From assembly GCA_964496575.1 (NCBI GenBank), contig CAZCAC010000137.1, positions 1-22,492 on the forward strand: a stretch of 22,492 nucleotides of DNA. The letters are read 5' to 3'. The first letter of the stretch is position 1. Each line of letters opens with the position of its first letter. Both the position numbers and the translations under genes were made by a program. Positions 7,637 through 13,999 of this stretch are shown in pieces. The stretch is from CAZCAC01 sp964496575. Lineage in GTDB: Bacteria; Planctomycetota; UBA1135; GCA-002686595. The notes beneath the pieces were generated by a model. That model worked only from the letters and a program-made list of their open reading frames with translations, made no database searches and was not told the origin of the DNA.

Positions 7637-8995
7637 CTACATGATCTCGCTTAGTCGTCCGCCGCTCGCGGGGACCTCGTCCTTCGAGGGGACGACGCGG
7701 ACGAGCTCGCCTTGCGGGTGCGGCAGCGTGGCCTCGGGGTCGATGCCCAGGAGCTCGTAGATGCTGCCGATCAGGTCCCACGGGTAGACGGGCCGGTCGC
7801 GCACCTCGCTGCCGGTCTCGTCGGACGCGCCGACCACGTGGCCGCCGCGGAAGCCGCCGCCCGCGACCACCGAGGAGAAGCATCTCCCGAAGTGTCCGCG
7901 CCCGCCGTTCCACGGCGCTTCCCACTGGACCTTCGGGGACCGCCCGAACTCGCCGCCCCACCAGACGATGGTGCTGTCGAGCAGTCCGCGGTCGGAGAGG
8001 TCGCGCAAGAGCGTGCCCATGCCGCGGTCCAGCTCCGGCAGCTTGCGCCGCATCGTCGGGAAGTGCTGCTTGTGCGTGTCCCAGCCCTTGTAGTTGATGG
8101 TGACGTACGGAACGCCTTGCTCGACCAGTCGCCGCGCCATCAGGCACGACTGGCCGAAGGTGTTACGGCCGTACTCCTCGCGAAGCTCCTTGTTCTCGGT
8201 CGACAGGTCGAAGATCTCGCCCGCCTTGCCGAGGATGAGGTCGTAGGCTTCTTCCTCGCTCTTGTCGAGATCCGCCATTCGCGCGTCGCCTTCCAGCTCG
8301 CGCCGCAGCGAGTTCAGCTTCCAGAGCAGCTCGCGCCGCGCCTTCTGCCGCTTCTTGGAGATCCCCTGGGCGACGACGCCTTCGACGACGAACGGATCCC
8401 GGGCCGGGTCGCCGCCGGTGGAGAAGGGCTTGTAGCGCGGGCCGAGGAAGCCGGCCTCGGAGAAACGCCCTTGGGGCTGGGTCAGCACCACGTAGGGCGG
8501 AATCAGCCCGTCGAAGCCGGCGTCGCGTCCCTTGAACAGAGAGGTGACCGCACCAGCGCACGGGTAGACGATCCGCCCGCCCGACTGCCGCCCCGTCTGG
8601 ACGGTGTAGGACGCGGTCTCGTGCCCGTTGATGCCGTGCGTCATGCTGCGGATGATCGAGTACTTGTCCGCTTGCTGCGCCAGCCGGGGCAGGAGCTCTC
8701 CGATCCGGATCCCGTCGGCGTTGGTGTCGATCGGCGATTTGAGCGGGCCGGTGTAGTCCTCACCCGCGTCCGGCTTGGGATCGAAGGTGTCGAGGTGGCA
8801 GGGGCCGCCCCACATCCAGATCTGAATCACCGACTTCGCCTTGGCGGGCTTCTGCCCCGCGAGGGCGCGCAGGCTGGAACTGCCCAGGGCCAGGAGTCCC
8901 GCCGCGCCGGTCACTCCGCCGCGTAGCAGTGCTCGCCGGCTGAAGGGGGTCTCGATCGAGATGGCCTCTCGGTTCGTGTCTCGTCTGGTGCTCAT
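7637..8995 (-). CDS. DUF1501 family protein, Tat-exported
   Basis: The 452-residue protein carries a twin-arginine signal (SRRALLRGG at 19-27, then a hydrophobic AAGLLALGSSSLRALAG), typical of DUF1501 proteins. The mature part has the family signatures IWMWGGPCHLDTFDPKP near the start, HGINGHETA, and VWWGGEFGRSP toward the end. These fit the alkaline-phosphatase/sulfatase-like superfold, though catalytic function of DUF1501 is unproven. The ATG at 8995 is used; a TTG three codons upstream (9004) is in frame. It lies 31 nt after the DUF1549/DUF1553 gene and 14 nt before the PPC gene, forming a tight operon. An extracytoplasmic enzyme acting with its DUF1549 partner is the usual guess. Confidence 0.92.
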   Translation of the reverse strand: MSTRRDTNREAISIETPFSRRALLRGGVTGAAGLLALGSSSLRALAGQKPAKAKSVIQIWMWGGPCHLDTFDPKPDAGEDYTGPLKSPIDTNADGIRIGELLPRLAQQADKYSIIRSMTHGINGHETASYTVQTGRQSGGRIVYPCAGAVTSLFKGRDAGFDGLIPPYVVLTQPQGRFSEAGFLGPRYKPFSTGGDPARDPFVVEGVVAQGISKKRQKARRELLWKLNSLRRELEGDARMADLDKSEEEAYDLILGKAGEIFDLSTENKELREEYGRNTFGQSCLMARRLVEQGVPYVTINYKGWDTHKQHFPTMRRKLPELDRGMGTLLRDLSDRGLLDSTIVWWGGEFGRSPKVQWEAPWNGGRGHFGRCFSSVVAGGGFRGGHVVGASDETGSEVRDRPVYPWDLIGSIYELLGIDPEATLPHPQGELVRVVPSKDEVPASGGRLSEIM

Positions 8996-9026
8996 GACGT
9001 TCAACGTGGTGGATTCGCTTCGATCG

Positions 9027-10640
9027 TTAGTGCCGGTACAGGAACTCGGCGCTGTTGAACAGCGCCCAGATGATGTCCTCGGCGCCTTCCTGTCCTTGCA
9101 CGGCCCCCGATTCCAGATAGCGTTCGATCGCCTTGAACTCCATCCGGGTCGGGTATCGCGACAGGATCGTCAGGTAGGCGGTGGCCACCGCGCGTTTCCG
9201 GGTCTTGGCCCTCTTCAGGAGGTTCCTGAGCTTGCCGCTGTCGAGGATCTTCTTGCGGATGTGGCTCGAGTTGAGGAAGTGCAGCCGCTGGGTCGCGGTC
9301 GACTTGTTGTTGCGTTCCGACTCGAGGCCGGTGTCGCGGGGCGGACGGCCGAATAACTCGAGGAAGGCGCTGGTGATGCTGCCGTCGCTGAGCGCGATCG
9401 AGCGCTGGTCCTCGGGGATGAAGGTGAAGGGCTCGGGGATCGGGCTCGAGTACTCCTCGGTCGTCCCGGTGATCTGGCAGATCGCGTCGACCAGGACTTC
9501 CGCGTCGAGGCGCCGGACGGGGTAGTAGGCGAAGTGCGCCTCCGCGTCGGGGTGCTCGGAGCGCGGGATCGAGGAGAGCTGGTAGGTCTCCGAGTTGAGG
9601 ATCTTCCGGAAGAGGTGCTTCAGGTCCCAACCGGAGTCGACCAGCTCCTGCTCGAGGTAGGCGAGCAGCGCGGGATTCGAGGCGGGATTGTCGGCGCGCA
9701 GGTCGTCGGGCTCGTGGACGATGCCGCGCCCTTGCAGCCAGTACCAGGTGCGGTTGACGATGGCCCGGGCGAACCAGGGGTTGTTCTCGGTGATCAGCCA
9801 GTCGGCGAAGGCCTGGCGCGGATCGGTGGTCTCGGGGACCTCGATCTCGGTGCCGTCGGGGAAAACCTCGGTGGTGAAGCCCTTCTTGCTCCGCTTCCGC
9901 TTCTTCTTCCCCTTGCCTTTCGCTTCGTCGGCCTTCTTGTCGAGATCGAAGTAGACGATCTCCTCCTTCCACTCGCCGGTGCTCTTGAAGCCGATCCTGG
10001 CGAAGAAGCGCGCCATCTGGGCCCGCTTCTCCTCGGGCCAGCCGTCGAGCCGTGTGCCCATGAAGGTGAGCGCGACCGCTCCGGCGAGCGCTTCGGGCGT
10101 GTCGCCCTGAAGAGCGCGGTAGAAGTTGACCTGCGGCACGCGGAAGTTGCTGCCGCTGGCGGTGATCATCTCGCGGACGAACTCGTCGTAGGGGACGTTC
10201 TCCTTGATCGAGGTGCGGATCCAGCGATGGTAGGCCTGCACCGCGTTGGGCCAGAGGTTGATGGGGAACTCCGCTTTGATGCGCAGGATGTCGCCCCACC
10301 TCATCGCCCAGTAGTCGGCGAACTCGTCGCGCTCGAGCAGCTCGTCGATCAGCGCTTCCCGCTTCTTCGAGTGCTCGTCGTCGAGGAACGCCTGGGCTTC
10401 CTCGATGGTGGGGAGGGTGCCGATGACGTCGAGGTAGACGCGGCGGAGGAAGACGGCGTCGGAACAGATCCAGGCCGGCTCGATCCCGAGCTGGTTCAGC
10501 TTGGCGTGCACCCTGGTGTCGATCCCGCTGACCGGGATCAGCGTCCGCTCGATCTCGAACGGATTCTCTTGCGCCGTCGCCACGCTCGGGGCGAGGAGCG
10601 GGAGGAGGAGCAGGGGGGTGGTGATCCGTGAGCTGTTCAT
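9027..10640 (-). CDS. DUF1549 and DUF1553 (PSCyt2/PSD1) planctomycete secreted protein
   Basis: The ATG at 10640 gives 537 residues with a clean signal peptide (MNSSRITTPLLLLPLLAPSV, then ATA-Q near residue 23). A longer frame from 10715 adds 25 Pro/Arg-rich residues that would bury the signal. DUF1549 starts near residue 40 with the family signature DAVFLRRVYLDVIGTLPT (61-78). After a Lys-rich insert (KGKGKKKRKRSKKG), DUF1553 begins at about 265 with DPRQAFADWLITENNPWFARAIVN. It continues through WDLKHLFRKILNSETYQLSS, then HFLNS, then the C-terminal FNSAEFLYRH. Many homologues carry an N-terminal cytochrome domain (PSCyt1, CxxCH). None is visible here, so no haem role is implied. First gene of the minus-strand operon with DUF1501 and PPC proteins. 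The family is of unknown biochemical function. Confidence 0.92.
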   Translation of the reverse strand: MNSSRITTPLLLLPLLAPSVATAQENPFEIERTLIPVSGIDTRVHAKLNQLGIEPAWICSDAVFLRRVYLDVIGTLPTIEEAQAFLDDEHSKKREALIDELLERDEFADYWAMRWGDILRIKAEFPINLWPNAVQAYHRWIRTSIKENVPYDEFVREMITASGSNFRVPQVNFYRALQGDTPEALAGAVALTFMGTRLDGWPEEKRAQMARFFARIGFKSTGEWKEEIVYFDLDKKADEAKGKGKKKRKRSKKGFTTEVFPDGTEIEVPETTDPRQAFADWLITENNPWFARAIVNRTWYWLQGRGIVHEPDDLRADNPASNPALLAYLEQELVDSGWDLKHLFRKILNSETYQLSSIPRSEHPDAEAHFAYYPVRRLDAEVLVDAICQITGTTEEYSSPIPEPFTFIPEDQRSIALSDGSITSAFLELFGRPPRDTGLESERNNKSTATQRLHFLNSSHIRKKILDSGKLRNLLKRAKTRKRAVATAYLTILSRYPTRMEFKAIERYLESGAVQGQEGAEDIIWALFNSAEFLYRH

Positions 10641-10875
10641 CGGTTTTGCGGGCCTCGGAGGCGGAGAGAGCGCGGTCCACTCGGGCGGGAAGGCGGTTCG
10701 AGGAGCGAGACCCATCGAACCCGCCGGGGCGTCCGGGGACCCGCCGATTGTGCCATTTTTCGGCCGGGATGAGCCCTTTCTGGACGCTCTGGCGGCGTTC
10801 TCGCCCAGCTCTGGTCCGGATCGGGGGCGATTTGATGGGTCTGGTGGGGGATACGGTTTCGAAACGGACTCGAAA

Positions 10876-13008
10876 CTACCGCTTCAGCACGAGCACTTCG
10901 GCGGCACCCGCACGAAGCACGACCTCGCCGGTGGCTTGCAGGCCGTCCGGACCGGTGGCGACGACCTGATACTTGCCGGGCAGGAGCGGGGTGAGCCAGA
11001 GCTCGTCGGAGCGATGTCCGTGTTCGAGGATTCGCGCCTGGTCGTGGAAGCAGGAGGTTCCCGAGTGCTCGCGGCCCTGGTCGTCGCGGACCCGGAACCG
11101 AGCGCGGACTGCCTGGCCATCCCCGTCGACCAGCGAGGCTCGCAACCCGGCTCCCTCGGCGAGCCGGAGCTCGACCCAGGGGGCCTCCTCGATGGCCGTT
11201 GCTCCCGTACCGAGGGAAGGGACCTCGATGGGGCGACTCTCCGCGCTGATGCAGTCCCGGGTGCGGGCCAGGAACGTGTAGGTTCCCGGTTGCAGGTCCC
11301 AGGTGGCGCAGGTTCCGCGGTCGAAGGTGGTCGCTCTCGAAACCGGATTGACCCACTCTCCCCGAGCATCGCGGACGAAGATCGCCGCGCCGTTCACCGG
11401 TTGGCCGGAGCTGTCCAGGACCCTGCACCAGGCGATCCCCGCCGGCTGAAGGGTGAGCACGAGATTCGTGACCTGCTCGCCCTCGCCCAGCTCGATCCCG
11501 CCGAGAGTGGCGCAGTGGATCGGCGTAACACCCGCGGCATGGGTTCCCCCGTACACGGCATAGCTTCCGCCCGCGAGACCGTCGAATGACCATTGCCCCT
11601 TCTCATCGGTCCGGTCGAAGGGCAAGAGCTTCGACTCGAGATGATTGTGCGTCCCGAGCAGCTCGAGCATGACCCGGTGGCCGCTGGCCGGCTCGCCGTC
11701 GCTGAAGAGCATGGTGCCAGAGATCCCTCCATCGGATAGCTCCAGGTGCACGTCATGAGTGGGCTCCGGGGGTACCTCGACCGGGAAGGTCGAAGTGCAT
11801 CGCTCATTCGTGCGAACGACGAACACGTGGGGGCCCGCGGTCCGCAGGAGCAACTTGAAGCGTCCATCGGTCCCGACTGCTGCCTGGTCGCCGCCGCGAA
11901 GCGTCGGATGCCCATCCGGGTACGCGACCACGCCACCCCCGACCGGCTCGCCGCTGCGGGTCACGAGGCCGTGGATGGTGACCGGGAGCTCGATGTCGTC
12001 GCGGAGCACCACGTGCGTCGTCTCCCCGGAGAGGACCTCGGCCGTCGCGAGGCGTTCTCTCTCTCCGTCGGAAGACCCCTTCGCGCGCACGACGTATCGC
12101 CCGGGGCGGAGCATGCCGAAGTCGAAGGTCCCATCCTCCTCGCTGCAGAGGGTGCGAGGCGATCGGAAGAGCGTGTTCACGATCTCGATCTCCACCCCGG
12201 GTTCGCCCTCTTCCTGGGCGTCCACGACGACGCCGGTCAGTTGTCCGCCGAGCACCAGCTGCAACACGACGTTCTCGCTGTGATGTCCGACGACCGAGTT
12301 GGCGACGATCACCGGCTCGGCCGTGATCAGGTCCTCGAATCTCGCGGTGAGCATGGCCCCTGCTCCGATGACATCGACCAGCCGAAAGAGCCCGCCTTCC
12401 TCGCTGATCGTGCTGCCGCCTCCCCAGGACACCTCCGCGCCCGCCAACCCGGTGCCTCCCGGGTGCAGCACGACGCCGGAGATCATCGCGCCGGTCGAGC
12501 AGTGCAGGACGAGCTCCTCATCGTACGGGATCTGGATGGAAGCGCGGGCCGATCGCCGCCGCTCGTTCACCTTGGCGGAGACCATCCACGAACCCTCGGT
12601 GAAACCGTCGAGCTCGAACTCGCCGGTGTCGCTCGTGAACCACTTGCTCAGGGTCCCGCGGCGCTCCGTGGGGCAGAACGCGAAGATCTGGAAGTGCCGG
12701 ACCGGCTTCTCCTCCCAGTCGAGCACCCGGCCGGCGATCGAGTAGGTTTCGGTCGCCCTGCCGCGCTCGGCCTCTCGCTGCTCCGCGACCGCCTCCCTGG
12801 GTTCCTTCGTCCCGGCCGCCGGTGAGCCGGCGGGCTCGGTGCCCGGGTGAGGAGTGGGTGCCGAGAGGGGGCCCGGCAGGAGTTCCTCGGACCCCTCCGG
12901 ACCGGCAGAGAGGCCCGTGGTCGGCGAGCTCTCTCTCACCAGCCAGACGACCAGGACGATCGCCCCGAGCACCAGCAGCATGGCGGACAGCTTTCGGTTC
13001 GACGGCAT
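10876..13008 (-). CDS. Membrane-anchored protein with repeated carboxypeptidase-regulatory-like domains
   Basis: The 710-residue protein has one N-terminal membrane segment (residues 8-24, SAMLLVLGAIVLVVWLV). A Pro/Glu-rich linker follows to about 90, then a chain of beta-sandwich repeats. These carry recurring signatures: SIAGRVLDWEEKPV, LTGVVVDAQEEGEPGV, IHGLVTRSGEPVGG, AWCRVLDSSGQPVNG and ASLVDGDGQAV. Each is followed by a G-x-F/W-x-F/L and P-G-x-Y turn, as in CarboxypepD_reg-like (transthyretin-like) domains. No peptidase domain is present. The likely topology is cytoplasmic N-terminus with the repeat stalk outside. Such multi-repeat proteins are common and uncharacterised in planctomycetes. 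It is separated by 235 nt from the DUF1549 gene, so it is probably its own transcription unit. Confidence 0.82.
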   Translation of the reverse strand: MPSNRKLSAMLLVLGAIVLVVWLVRESSPTTGLSAGPEGSEELLPGPLSAPTPHPGTEPAGSPAAGTKEPREAVAEQREAERGRATETYSIAGRVLDWEEKPVRHFQIFAFCPTERRGTLSKWFTSDTGEFELDGFTEGSWMVSAKVNERRRSARASIQIPYDEELVLHCSTGAMISGVVLHPGGTGLAGAEVSWGGGSTISEEGGLFRLVDVIGAGAMLTARFEDLITAEPVIVANSVVGHHSENVVLQLVLGGQLTGVVVDAQEEGEPGVEIEIVNTLFRSPRTLCSEEDGTFDFGMLRPGRYVVRAKGSSDGERERLATAEVLSGETTHVVLRDDIELPVTIHGLVTRSGEPVGGGVVAYPDGHPTLRGGDQAAVGTDGRFKLLLRTAGPHVFVVRTNERCTSTFPVEVPPEPTHDVHLELSDGGISGTMLFSDGEPASGHRVMLELLGTHNHLESKLLPFDRTDEKGQWSFDGLAGGSYAVYGGTHAAGVTPIHCATLGGIELGEGEQVTNLVLTLQPAGIAWCRVLDSSGQPVNGAAIFVRDARGEWVNPVSRATTFDRGTCATWDLQPGTYTFLARTRDCISAESRPIEVPSLGTGATAIEEAPWVELRLAEGAGLRASLVDGDGQAVRARFRVRDDQGREHSGTSCFHDQARILEHGHRSDELWLTPLLPGKYQVVATGPDGLQATGEVVLRAGAAEVLVLKR

Positions 13009-13072
13009 GGCGAGGCTCGTGAAGGACTGCTCGATCGGAATGGAACAGCTTCCATAGCGACCACGCCTCCGC

Positions 13073-13101
13073 AGGATACGCGGTTCCGTATCGACTGTTC
13101 A
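13073..13101 (-). promoter_or_regulatory. Candidate promoter with embedded palindrome for the 10876-13008 gene
   Basis: Read on the minus strand, TGAACA (13096-13101) and TATCCT (13073-13078) are separated by 17 nt and lie about 64 nt before the ATG. The spacer overlaps the palindrome GATACG-cggttc-CGTATC (13075-13092), which could be an operator. The match to a sigma-70 consensus is only partial (4 of 6 at -35), so this is tentative. Confidence 0.27.
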
Positions 13102-13381
13102 TGACCGCACCCACGTGCCACCGTACGGCGTCGCGCCCTACTACTTCTTCTACGCCCACGGCTACGTCGCCCAGGCGATCGAGATGCTGCCCGAGACGGA
13201 GCGCTACGTCCTCCGGGCGAAGCTTGCCTCGATCCTCTGGTACGTGCGCGAGGAGAGCGGCGGGTGGAACGATCGTGTCTTCCGGCGCAGCGAGAACTAC
13301 GGCACGGCGATGTCGCTGCTGGCGCTCGCCGCACCGGAGATGCCTTCGCCGGCACGATGGGAGTGAACCGGGTTCCGTATC
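13082..13381. repeat. Direct repeat GGTTCCGTATC flanking the toroid fragment
   Basis: The 11-mer GGTTCCGTATC occurs at 13082-13092 and again at 13371-13381, bracketing the toroid-protein fragment with 289 nt between starts. Each copy also sits in a different short palindrome: GATACG-cggttc-CGTATC at the left, and ACCGGG-ttccgtat-CCCGGT (13367-13386) at the right. It may be a recombination or insertion scar, or two sites for one regulator. Confidence 0.4.
13115..13366 (+). pseudogene. C-terminal fragment of an alpha/alpha-toroid (squalene-cyclase/prenyltransferase-like) protein
   Basis: The frame gives 83 residues from a GTG and can be read back without a stop to 13058, but no gene-like N-terminus precedes it. 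The sequence (PPYGVAPYYFFYAHGYVAQA, then SILWYVREESGGWNDRVFRR, then ENYGTAMSLLALAAP) resembles the last repeat of terpenoid-cyclase/prenyltransferase alpha-alpha toroids found as long secreted proteins in planctomycetes. The rest of such a protein, several hundred residues, is absent on this strand; the neighbouring sequence belongs to an opposite-strand gene. I see it as a decayed remnant or a breakpoint relic. It could instead be a short independent gene, since no frameshift or stop interrupts it. Family recognition is from memory of the motif pattern. Confidence 0.55.
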
Positions 13382-13450
13382 CCGGTACCATTGGGCTCTC
13401 GAGCATCCCGTTTCCTTCCACACCTCGATTCTCGAGGCGGGACGAGTGAC

Positions 13451-13999
13451 ATGGCGAGGTTTTGCACGAATTGCGGCCACCAGAACGAGCTCGACAAGGC
13501 GTTCTGCACGCAGTGCGGGACGAGGCTCCCCGCGCCGGAGCGGCCCGCCGAGCCGGAGCGCTGCGGGAGCTGCGGCGCCGAGCCGACCGGCGACCGACCC
13601 TTCTGCACGCAGTGCGGCGCGCCGCTGCCGGGTCGGACCGGAGCGGCTCCGCCTCCTCCACCTTCTCCGCCCCGCCCCAACGAGATCCCGCCGACACCTG
13701 GTGGGGGCAAGCCGCACAGCCCGACCTTCGCGCTCGTTGTCGCCATCCTGATTCCCGGTGGCGGGCAGGCGTACAACGGGCTTCCCTTCCGCGCCATCCT
13801 GTTCCTCCTCACGAGCGTGCTGGTGCTGCCCTGGATCGGTAGCCTCTTCGACGCCTACCTCGGGGCCAGGCGGATCGTGCGCGAGGGCGGGCGCTTCGGC
13901 CGAGGTGGCTTCTCCGGTGTGTTCATGCAGGGGTGGCTCGCCTTCGACGCGGCGCTGTTCGTGCTCATCATTCTCACTATCCGGGGAGTGGTGCGATGA
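13451..13999 (+). CDS. Small membrane protein with two N-terminal zinc ribbons
   Basis: The 182-residue protein starts with two zinc ribbons: Cys5-x2-Cys8 with Cys19-x2-Cys22, and Cys38-x2-Cys41 with Cys52-x2-Cys55. A Pro-rich linker (about 61-85) follows. Then come hydrophobic segments at about 92-110 (ALVVAILIPGGGQAYNG), 113-130 and 160-177. The GGGQAYNG turn between helices, followed by DAYLGARRI, recalls TM2-like small membrane proteins, but this is only a resemblance. An in-frame start at 13391 exists, but the ATG at 13451 places the first zinc ribbon at the N-terminus as usual. Its stop overlaps the start of the next gene (ATGA), so the two are translationally coupled. Function unknown; a regulatory or assembly partner of the downstream metallopeptidase-like protein is an inference. 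Confidence 0.78.
   Translation: MARFCTNCGHQNELDKAFCTQCGTRLPAPERPAEPERCGSCGAEPTGDRPFCTQCGAPLPGRTGAAPPPPPSPPRPNEIPPTPGGGKPHSPTFALVVAILIPGGGQAYNGLPFRAILFLLTSVLVLPWIGSLFDAYLGARRIVREGGRFGRGGFSGVFMQGWLAFDAALFVLIILTIRGVVR

Noticed and set aside
6018..7760. 580-residue plus-strand frame opposite the PPC gene
   Set aside because: It is antisense to the signal-peptide-bearing PPC-domain gene, and its Val/Leu/Arg/Asp-rich product shows no motif.
10742..10755. TGGCAC on the minus strand upstream of the DUF1549 operon, as a sigma-54 site
   Set aside because: The -12 TTGC half is absent at the required spacing, so the match is not better than chance.
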